From Crocinitomicaceae bacterium (GTDB lineage Bacteria > Bacteroidota > Bacteroidia > Flavobacteriales_D > Crocinitomicaceae): a stretch of DNA of 17,197 nt. The first letter of the stretch is position 1. The number at the start of each line of letters is the position of its first letter. The stretch spans positions 1-17,197 of the forward strand of contig JAURHO010000019.1 in the NCBI GenBank assembly GCA_030833265.1, written 5' to 3'. The notes beneath the pieces are model-generated. The model did no database searches, was not told where the DNA came from, and saw only the letters and a program-made list of their open reading frames with translations. The translations under genes were made by a program, and so were the position numbers. Below are positions 7,167-13,688 of this stretch, one piece after another.

Positions 7167-7778
7167 ATGAAAGGAATTTTAAGTTACCAATTAGTGGACC
7201 CTCAACTTCCAAATTCAGAGGAGGGTTGGTTTATTGAAAATGAGCACGGAGCTTATAAAATAAACGACATTTCTATAAAAAAAATAGTAAGTGGACGCTA
7301 TGCCGTATCTGAAGGATCTGAAGTTCTATTTGAGCTCGAGCCCAACTGCAAAGTAAGCGATCAAACAACGGTTAAGCACGCAGTAGTTGCCAAGTTGCAT
7401 TTAGAAGAAGAAAACCCAACCAAAATCTTCTTAATTGATATCGACGGCACTATCTGTGACGACATCAAAAACGAAGAGAGTCATTTGTATCCAGGCGCCA
7501 AGTTATTCCCAAATGCATTGGAAGTCATTAACAAATGGTACAATGAGGGGCACATCATCACCTTTTTTACGGCCCGTGAAGCCAAAGACCGCGAGGTTAC
7601 GGAACAATGGCTGAAAGAAAACGGATTTCTTTACCATGGCCTTGTAATGGATAAACCGCGCATCAAAGACGGCCAAGAATATGTCTGGATTGACAACCGT
7701 AAAGTACGCGCCGTTACTTACATGGGTACTTGGTCAGAGCTCACTGAAGTCGATGCAAAAATTAAGGTTTTTGCTTAA
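7167..7778 (+). CDS. HAD-superfamily phosphatase-like protein with N-terminal extension
   Basis: The 203-residue protein has two parts. Residues 1 to about 82 are a beta-rich segment (KGILSYQLVDPQ, YKINDISIKKIVSGRYAVSEGSEVLFE) that I do not recognise as a named domain. Residues 86-190 look like a HAD hydrolase: motif I IDIDGT with Asp91 and Asp93, motif II FFTAR with Thr135, motif III Lys163 in MDKPR, and motif IV WIDNRKVRA with a single Asp176 rather than the usual paired acids. The small size and lack of a large cap suggest a C0-type phosphatase acting on a large or exposed substrate. Homologues may carry unsupported names such as phosphoheptose isomerase; nothing here shows isomerase features. 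recO follows after 12 bases and may be co-transcribed. The substrate is unknown. Confidence 0.75.
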   Translation: MKGILSYQLVDPQLPNSEEGWFIENEHGAYKINDISIKKIVSGRYAVSEGSEVLFELEPNCKVSDQTTVKHAVVAKLHLEEENPTKIFLIDIDGTICDDIKNEESHLYPGAKLFPNALEVINKWYNEGHIITFFTAREAKDREVTEQWLKENGFLYHGLVMDKPRIKDGQEYVWIDNRKVRAVTYMGTWSELTEVDAKIKVFA

Positions 7779-7790
7779 GCCCCTTTTCTT

Positions 7791-8489
7791 TTGAAAGCCA
7801 AAGAGCTTGCTTTACTCCTAGACAAACAAGCGTACTCCGAGAGTAGCAGTATTCTGCATTTTTATACGCAAGAAAAAGGCTACCAAACCTTTATTTTTAA
7901 AGGTGGTCTTAAAAAGAAAAAAGCGCTCAATCAGCTAGGGCTTTACGAACTCACTTATTTCAAAAGACCAGAATCTGATCTCGGCATCATCAATCAACTC
8001 GATTTTGCGTGGTCTGCATTTCAAATGTATCAGCATCCGCAGAAAGTTTTATTGGTGTTTTTTGTGGCGGATATTCTGAAGCAAACGCTGCGCCATCAAG
8101 GCCCAGATCCATTGCTATTTGACTTTCTAAGAACACAGATTATTGGCTTAGAGACCAACAACAATGACAAATATTTCCCGACTTCTTTTTTAGCACAGTA
8201 CCTAATGATCATGGGCTATGCGCCGCTGCTCGAACACGAAGATCCCAATCATTTTGATTTAAAAAGAGGCGTTTTTGATGCGGCGCAATTAGAATCTATT
8301 GACTGCATCGATGATCCGGGTTTGGTTGCTTTTTTAAAAGCCCAATTTTGGCCTACTGAAGAGCCGCAATTTCAGAAAGAACATCTAAAAGCTGGTTTGC
8401 AAATTTTAGTCAGGTACGCAGGCATGCACATTCCGGGGTTTCATTTAGATAAAACCTTGGAAATTCTTCATGAAACGCTTTACAGTTAG
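7791..8489 (+). CDS. recO: DNA repair protein RecO
   Basis: RecO helps RecR load RecA onto SSB-coated DNA in gap repair. The 232-residue protein starts KAKELALLLDKQAYSESSSI, the N-terminal OB-fold of RecO (about residues 1-80, including FIFKGGLKKKK). A helical C-terminal domain follows with FFVADILKQTL and FLAQYLMIMGYAPLLE. There is no Cys-X2-Cys pair, so the zinc finger seen in some RecO proteins is absent. The start is TTG at 7791: the HAD gene's TAA is in the same frame 15 bases upstream and no ATG or GTG lies between. The stop overlaps the tail-to-tail tadA stop by four bases. Confidence 0.88.
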   Translation: MKAKELALLLDKQAYSESSSILHFYTQEKGYQTFIFKGGLKKKKALNQLGLYELTYFKRPESDLGIINQLDFAWSAFQMYQHPQKVLLVFFVADILKQTLRHQGPDPLLFDFLRTQIIGLETNNNDKYFPTSFLAQYLMIMGYAPLLEHEDPNHFDLKRGVFDAAQLESIDCIDDPGLVAFLKAQFWPTEEPQFQKEHLKAGLQILVRYAGMHIPGFHLDKTLEILHETLYS

Positions 8490-8494
8490 CGTTT
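8473..8494. terminator. Small hairpin spanning the recO/tadA stop codons
   Basis: AAACGCT (8473-8479) and AGCGTTT (8488-8494) are perfect 7-base complements around an 8-base loop that contains part of the overlapping stop codons. The plus side continues TTTTC, a short T run. It could terminate both convergent genes, but the T tract is weak. Confidence 0.4.
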
Positions 8495-8929
8495 TCTAGC
8501 GAAAAAGTCTTTTAGCAATTGGCTGCATTCAGCCTCCATGATGCCGTTTTCAACTAAAGTTGCCGGATGATACAGTTGTGCACCTGTGGCGCTTGCTCCG
8601 CGTTTAGAATCGCGGGCCGCAAATACAATTTTGTCTATCTGAGACCAATACAAAGCGCCCGCACACATACAGCACGGTTCGAGCGTTACATACAACGTGC
8701 ATTCTTTGAGGTATTTGGCCCCTAGATATTGTGCAGCAGCCGTGATAGCTTGAATTTCTGCGTGGGCTGTAACATCGGTCAGTTGTTCCGTTAAATTATG
8801 CCCGCGGGCAATAATTTGATTTTTACAAACAATAACAGCACCTACAGGAACTTCATCGGCATCAAATGCCTTTTGTGCTTCCAAATAGGCTTGTTTCATA
8901 AAATATTCATCGTTGAACGGACTCAGCAT
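8486..8929 (-). CDS. tadA: tRNA-specific adenosine deaminase TadA
   Basis: TadA converts adenosine 34 to inosine in the anticodon of tRNA-Arg(ACG) so that CGN codons can be read. The 147-residue cytidine/deoxycytidylate deaminase-fold protein has the zinc and proton-shuttle motif HAE (His56, Glu58) and PCCMC (Pro85, Cys86, Cys89), plus VPVGAVIV and HNLTEQLTDVTAHAE typical of TadA. Length is normal. The ATG at 8929 opens the expected N-terminus. A -7-like TAATCTTG lies only four bases upstream (8934-8941, minus strand), so the mRNA may be leaderless. It overlaps recO by four bases tail to tail. Confidence 0.94.
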   Translation of the reverse strand: MLSPFNDEYFMKQAYLEAQKAFDADEVPVGAVIVCKNQIIARGHNLTEQLTDVTAHAEIQAITAAAQYLGAKYLKECTLYVTLEPCCMCAGALYWSQIDKIVFAARDSKRGASATGAQLYHPATLVENGIMEAECSQLLKDFFARKR

Positions 8930-8965
8930 GGCACAAGATTACAAACTTTCTAGTAATTTTCCGAC

Positions 8966-9523
8966 ATGAATTTAATGGACCTCTTTTTATTTGCGCCGCT
9001 CGTTTATGGCGCTTATAAAGGTTACAAACGCGGGCTGATTATGTCCTTGTTTATGTTATTGGCAATTGTTGTGGGCTTATATGCTGCTTTTCAACTCAAT
9101 GATGTCTGCGTTGATATCGGCGTAAAAACACTCAATTGGGAGAAAACCACGTTAGTTCCTCTTTGCTTTGTGGTCTTATTTTTGGGCATTGGTGCAGGTG
9201 TGTATTTTGGAGGCAAACTTCTTGAAACTGCTCTCAAAGTGGTCAAACTATCTATACTTAATAACCTAGCGGGTGCTTTACTCGGAATTTTACAATGGAT
9301 TTTTTTAATCGCTACGCTTTTGTTGTTTGTCCTTTCTTTAGACAGAAAGCAGTCACTCATTTCGGCGCAAAAAAGAAAAGAATCCTTAGCGATTCCATTT
9401 TACACCAAATTTTTACAACTTGGCTTACCTAGGGCATCTGAGGCTTATTTATTTAAATCTTATCTCGAACAAGCCCCTTCATTCACAGATTCAACCACCA
9501 TTTTCGAACATGAAAGCAATTAG
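8966..9523 (+). CDS. CvpA family membrane protein
   Basis: The 185-residue protein has the CvpA-family opening MDLFLFAPLVYGAYKGYKRG and about four membrane segments, near residues 4-20, 24-44, 61-83 and 101-125. A polar C-terminal tail follows. CvpA was named for its role in colicin V production in E. coli; in other bacteria homologues affect envelope and bile-salt tolerance, and the molecular role is unclear. The start is divergent from tadA with 36 bases between the ATGs. The 3' end overlaps the next gene by 14 bases, so the two are probably co-transcribed. Confidence 0.82.
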   Translation: MNLMDLFLFAPLVYGAYKGYKRGLIMSLFMLLAIVVGLYAAFQLNDVCVDIGVKTLNWEKTTLVPLCFVVLFLGIGAGVYFGGKLLETALKVVKLSILNNLAGALLGILQWIFLIATLLLFVLSLDRKQSLISAQKRKESLAIPFYTKFLQLGLPRASEAYLFKSYLEQAPSFTDSTTIFEHESN

Positions 9524-10082
9524 TTTCTTCTTCTATTTGACATTAACTCAGGTTGTGAATGCCCAAACTGCCTTAAGCGCTGCGCCCATGTCTAACAACT
9601 TTGATTTGCTTCAAGACCGTAAGGAAAAGACTATAAAATCAGGCACTTATTTTGGTTTACAGAGTGGGCGGTTTTATGTGCTTGAATACGGCTGGGAGCG
9701 CCAGCGTAAAGTCAAGCAGGGCTTTTTAGATCACAACACGACTGCCTTGCATCATGGCCTAAACGTAACCTATGATTTTTCTAGACTGAATCCAGTTCTA
9801 GGCTATGATCTAGGTTTTTGGCGCCGTACCGGAAATTTCGACCTCACCTATGGCTTAAATGCAGCTATCAGGACAGACTTACATCAACTCAGAATAGGTA
9901 TTTGCCCAACAATTGGTATTAAAGTTTGGCAATTGCATGTTCAAACAGGCATGTATTTATTGGCCCCGTTTTATGCCTTTAATAATGCAACGTTTAATAG
10001 CAATACCTTCTTCATTTCTGCCCGTTTTTTACTTGTTCAGGAAAAGAAGGAACGGCCAGCAAGCCCACCCAAAGGCGCCTAA
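9510..10082 (+). CDS. Secreted protein of unknown function, possibly a small outer-membrane beta-barrel
   Basis: I do not recognise this 190-residue protein. The start is ATG 9510, inside the last 14 bases of cvpA in another frame; a longer reading to 9420 lies within cvpA and would bury the signal peptide. Residues 1-18 are a signal peptide (KAISFFFYLTLTQVVNA, then Gln). From about residue 45 the sequence shows repeated short amphipathic stretches rich in Tyr, Phe, Gly and Trp (SGTYFGLQSGRFYVLEYGWE, HHGLNVTYDF, YDLGFWRRTG, FDLTYGLNAAI, LQVQTGMYLLAP-like), as in 8- to 10-stranded barrels. The end is a charged, Pro-rich tail. It has no Cys-based lipobox. The neighbouring T9SS cargo gene starts 48 bases downstream, but a shared function is only a guess. 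Confidence 0.7.
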   Translation: MKAISFFFYLTLTQVVNAQTALSAAPMSNNFDLLQDRKEKTIKSGTYFGLQSGRFYVLEYGWERQRKVKQGFLDHNTTALHHGLNVTYDFSRLNPVLGYDLGFWRRTGNFDLTYGLNAAIRTDLHQLRIGICPTIGIKVWQLHVQTGMYLLAPFYAFNNATFNSNTFFISARFLLVQEKKERPASPPKGA

Positions 10083-10106
10083 TTTTTTTAAACGGGTAGT
10101 TTTCAG

Positions 10107-10114
10107 TAAATTTC
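10107..10114 (+). promoter_or_regulatory. Possible promoter core of the repeat-protein gene
   Basis: TAAATTTC is one mismatch from TAnnTTTG and ends 16 bases before the ATG at 10131, a spacing like that of other genes in this window. A T7 run at 10083-10089 precedes it, without a convincing hairpin. Confidence 0.3.
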
Positions 10115-10130
10115 GTTGAATTTTATTGAA

Positions 10131-13100
10131 ATGAAAAAACTCTATACACTGCTATTCGGCTTAATGTTAAGTGCATTTGCTTGGGCTCAAGCTCCGGTAG
10201 TCAGTATCACAGCAAGTAGTACTCAAGTTTGCGCGGGTAGTACACTCACGCTTACCGCAAACTCCAATATTTCAGGATCAACTTTTTTGTGGTCAACCGG
10301 CGCTACTACAAGCGCCATTTTTGTGAACCCCAATTCCAATACAACATATTCTTGTATTGTTACTGCCAACGGGCTATCGAGTTCGGCAAGTCAGGCCATT
10401 TCGGTGCTTGCAAACCCAACCGCCAACGCCGGAACCGACTTCACTAAAACTTGTGTGAGCAATGCCAACGGTGCTTTTATCGGCATGACAGCTCAACCGG
10501 GCGTTACCTACAGTTGGTCACCGACTACGGCCTTAAGTTCAGGCACTGCTGCCAACCCAACCGCGAATCCAACGGCAACCACCACTTACACTTTAACAGC
10601 TACCAACACGCAGTCTGGCTGTGTGGCTACAGATGCGGTTGTTGTAACGGTCAATCAGACCTTACCAATAGCTGATGCGGGCCTAGATGGCGAAAAAACT
10701 TGTGCTCAAAACAGCACTGGTGTTCAAATAGGCGCGCTTCCACAAAGTGGCCAAACCTACGCCTGGACGCCAAGCACGGGCCTCAGTGCTACGGGTGTTG
10801 CTAACCCAATCGCCAACCCAAGCACTACCACCAACTATACACTTACTGTTACCAATGTTGCCAATGGTTGTACAGCCACGGATCAAGTTTTAGTGAGCGT
10901 CAATACGACCTTACCTACAGCCAATGCTGGCCTTGATTTCACCAAAACGTGTGTTTCAAATAGCTATGGTTTGGCCATTGGGCAAGTAACAGCAAGCGGT
11001 GTAACCTACAGTTGGTCGCCAAGCACGGGCCTGAGTTCGGCAACGGTGTCAAACCCAACGGCGAATCCAAGTGCAACGACAACCTATACGCTCACGGCTA
11101 CCCAAGTGAGTAGTGGCTGTACGGCCACCGATCAAGTTTTGGTAACCGTGAATCAGCAAGTGCCAGTAGCAAACGCAGGTGTAGATTTACTGAAAACGTG
11201 TACGCAGAACAACGCAGGTGCAACACTAGGCAGCGCCGCACTTACAGGTTGCACTTACAGCTGGATCCCAAGCACGGGCCTCAGCAGTGCCACTACCAGC
11301 ACGCCTTTTGCGAACCCTACGCAAACCACAACCTACACGGTTACGGTAACCCAAGCATCATCGGGCTGTACGTCTACAGACCAAATGACTTTTGATGTCA
11401 ATGTGGCTACGCCAATAGCCAATGCAGGTGTCGATTTCAATAAAACATGCTTGCAAAATACCAATGGTCTGCAGATCGGCAGCACAGCAGTGGCAGGCTA
11501 CACCTACACTTGGTTCCCGACACTCGGCTTGTCGAGCTCCACCGTATCAAACCCGATTGCCAACCCTACGCAAAGCACCTCCTACTTACTCACGGTCACC
11601 GACCAAGTATCTGGCTGTACGGCCACAGATCAAGTTGCGGTAACTGTCAACACCACTGCACCTACAGCCAACGCTGGTAATGACTTCTCAAAAACGTGTG
11701 TGAGTAATACTGCAGGGCTATTGATAGGCGCAGGAACCACAGCAGGGAACACGTACAGCTGGTCTCCGAGTACAGGTTTATCGAGCGCAACGATTTCAAA
11801 CCCACTTGCAAATCCGAGTGTAACTACTACTTACACACTTACTGTTAATAATCCGGCTTCAGGTTGTTCGGCAACTGATGTTGTAATTGTTACAGTAAAT
11901 CAAACACCACCTCTTGCTGCAGCAGGCACTGACTTCCTAAAAAATTGCTATCAGAATTTTACTGGAAGTGTGATCGGAATGACACCCGTTACAGGAAATT
12001 CATATCAATGGAGCCCAATTGCAGGTCTCAATTTTTCAACTGCGGCTAATCCGGTTGCCAACCCAGCCATAACAACTACTTACACACTTACCGTAACCAA
12101 TGTTGCCAATGGTTGTGTGGCCACCGACCAGATTATTGTAACTGTTGATATTGCGACGCCAAGTGCCAATGCAGGAAATGATTTTTCGATAAATTGTTTT
12201 GGAAATTCAGCCGGCGCTTCTATCGGGACAAACCCAGCTCCGGGCATCACTTACTCTTGGACACCAGTTGCCGGCTTAAGCGCTACTGCAACGTCCAATA
12301 CTTGGGCTAACCCGAACCAAACCACAACGTACACACTAACTGCTTTGAATCCTATAAACGGATGTTCAAGCATAGATCAAGTATTGGTATCTGTGAATTT
12401 AACAGCACCTATTGCCAATGCAGGTCCAGATAAACTCAAAAACTGTAGCATCAATACGGCAGGAGCACAAATAGGAACACTAGCTCAGGCTCAAACGAAT
12501 TACAGTTGGTCCCCAACAACAGCACTTTCTACGCCAAATGCTGCTCAAACTTGGGCTAATCCGTCGCAATCAATGTGGTATGTGCTCACTGCTACTAATT
12601 GGGCAAGCGGTTGTACGGATATCGATTCTGTTTATTTTGAAGTCAATGTGGTTCAACCCATCATTGAAGCTGGGCTCAACCAAAGTGTTTGCCTGGGAGA
12701 TTCTATTTTGGTGTCGGCAACTTATCCGACTGGAACGCAGATGAGTTGGAACAATGGTATCCAAAATAATCAGTATTTCATCCCAACAGTTTCACAGTAT
12801 TATACGCTCACCGTTATTGCTACCAATGGTTGTCAGAGCCAAGATTCACTGTTTGTTCAAGTAAATCCTTTGCCAGCTATCTATGCAGGCCAAGATATTG
12901 AGGTTTGTGCGGGGCAAACAGTCACTTTAGCGGGTAGTTTCGGAACCATCTATTATTGGTCTGGTGGCATTCAAAATGGGGTGTCATTCATCCCTACCAC
13001 TAGCGGTGCGTATTCCGTTACTGGCCTTGACATCAATGGTTGCCAAAATACTGATCTTGTATTGGTTACAGTTCATGCCAATCCAGTTGTTAGTGCAGGT

Positions 13101-13688
13101 GTAGATCCAGCGCTTTGCTTGGGTGATTCCGTTTTGTTGTCAGCTACTGGTGCCTTGAATTATTCATGGTCAAATGGCATGGCAAATGGAAGCTATATCA
13201 CACCAAATTTCACGACACTTTTAGAAGTCACTGGCACTAATCAGTTTGGCTGTACGGGTTCAGACTTATTTGAAATTACCGTGAATCAACCAACTTATTC
13301 TACCTTAAATGTAGTTTTCCAAGGTCCTTACACCTTAAATGGCATTACTTACAACCAGAGCGGCACTTACACGCAAGTGATTCCAAATGCGGCAGGTTGC
13401 GACAGTACCATTACGCTCAATTATGAATTGGTAGATGTGGGTGTTGAAGATATTGCACTTCAAACTATTGAAGCATATCCAAATCCATTCAATGACCAAA
13501 TCTGGATGACCTACGATGAGAATTTAATTGGCGAGGTGTTATTCTTACTGGACCTCAGCGGCAGTGTGCTTGAGCAATATGAGTTGAGTGCTGATCTGAA
13601 AATGCAGCTCGAGTTAGGCGCGTTTCCAACGGGTACTTATTTACTAAGCACCCGGAAAACACTACCGATAAGAATCGTTAAATTATAA
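10131..13688 (+). CDS. Large T9SS-secreted surface protein with nine 83-residue Ig-like repeats
   Basis: The 1185-residue protein begins with a signal peptide (MKKLYTLLFGLMLSAFAWAQ). Residues 21-96 form one Ig-like module with Cys34 and Cys75. Residues 97-843 hold nine tandem repeats of exactly 83 residues: ANAG-D-----C--N near the start, YSWSPSTGLS in the middle, then ANP--TTTYTLT, SGC-ATDQV-V-VN. Residues 844 to about 1055 hold three shorter modules of about 70 residues with VC-GDS and NGC---D motifs. The last 73 residues (1113-1185, AYPNPFND then GAFPTGTYLLS) are a T9SS type A sorting domain, which directs export across the outer membrane and surface attachment. No enzymatic domain is visible; an adhesin, stalk or gliding-type surface filament role is plausible. 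The ATG at 10131 opens the signal peptide; a TTG at 10116 is not needed. The gene ends in TTATAA shared with the convergent aldehyde dehydrogenase. Confidence 0.9.
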   Translation: MKKLYTLLFGLMLSAFAWAQAPVVSITASSTQVCAGSTLTLTANSNISGSTFLWSTGATTSAIFVNPNSNTTYSCIVTANGLSSSASQAISVLANPTANAGTDFTKTCVSNANGAFIGMTAQPGVTYSWSPTTALSSGTAANPTANPTATTTYTLTATNTQSGCVATDAVVVTVNQTLPIADAGLDGEKTCAQNSTGVQIGALPQSGQTYAWTPSTGLSATGVANPIANPSTTTNYTLTVTNVANGCTATDQVLVSVNTTLPTANAGLDFTKTCVSNSYGLAIGQVTASGVTYSWSPSTGLSSATVSNPTANPSATTTYTLTATQVSSGCTATDQVLVTVNQQVPVANAGVDLLKTCTQNNAGATLGSAALTGCTYSWIPSTGLSSATTSTPFANPTQTTTYTVTVTQASSGCTSTDQMTFDVNVATPIANAGVDFNKTCLQNTNGLQIGSTAVAGYTYTWFPTLGLSSSTVSNPIANPTQSTSYLLTVTDQVSGCTATDQVAVTVNTTAPTANAGNDFSKTCVSNTAGLLIGAGTTAGNTYSWSPSTGLSSATISNPLANPSVTTTYTLTVNNPASGCSATDVVIVTVNQTPPLAAAGTDFLKNCYQNFTGSVIGMTPVTGNSYQWSPIAGLNFSTAANPVANPAITTTYTLTVTNVANGCVATDQIIVTVDIATPSANAGNDFSINCFGNSAGASIGTNPAPGITYSWTPVAGLSATATSNTWANPNQTTTYTLTALNPINGCSSIDQVLVSVNLTAPIANAGPDKLKNCSINTAGAQIGTLAQAQTNYSWSPTTALSTPNAAQTWANPSQSMWYVLTATNWASGCTDIDSVYFEVNVVQPIIEAGLNQSVCLGDSILVSATYPTGTQMSWNNGIQNNQYFIPTVSQYYTLTVIATNGCQSQDSLFVQVNPLPAIYAGQDIEVCAGQTVTLAGSFGTIYYWSGGIQNGVSFIPTTSGAYSVTGLDINGCQNTDLVLVTVHANPVVSAGVDPALCLGDSVLLSATGALNYSWSNGMANGSYITPNFTTLLEVTGTNQFGCTGSDLFEITVNQPTYSTLNVVFQGPYTLNGITYNQSGTYTQVIPNAAGCDSTITLNYELVDVGVEDIALQTIEAYPNPFNDQIWMTYDENLIGEVLFLLDLSGSVLEQYELSADLKMQLELGAFPTGTYLLSTRKTLPIRIVKL
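10419..12659 (+). repeat. Nine tandem 249-bp coding repeats
   Basis: Units start at 10419, 10668, 10917, 11166, 11415, 11664, 11913, 12162 and 12411. Each is exactly 249 bases (83 codons) with no insertion or deletion. Two cysteines, at repeat positions 12 and 68, are present in all nine and probably form one disulfide per unit. Unit 4 has a third cysteine at position 29. Units 2-4 share CCAAGCACGGGCCT at the same place; later units are more diverged and more AT-rich. Confidence 0.95.

Noticed and set aside
10068..10090. GGCGCC palindrome followed by a T7 run after the unknown secreted gene
   Set aside because: The palindrome has no loop and cannot form a normal terminator stem.
10419..12659. 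Regular repeats considered as a CRISPR-like or non-coding satellite array
   Set aside because: The period is 249 bases, in frame, with coding conservation and no unique spacers; it is a protein repeat.
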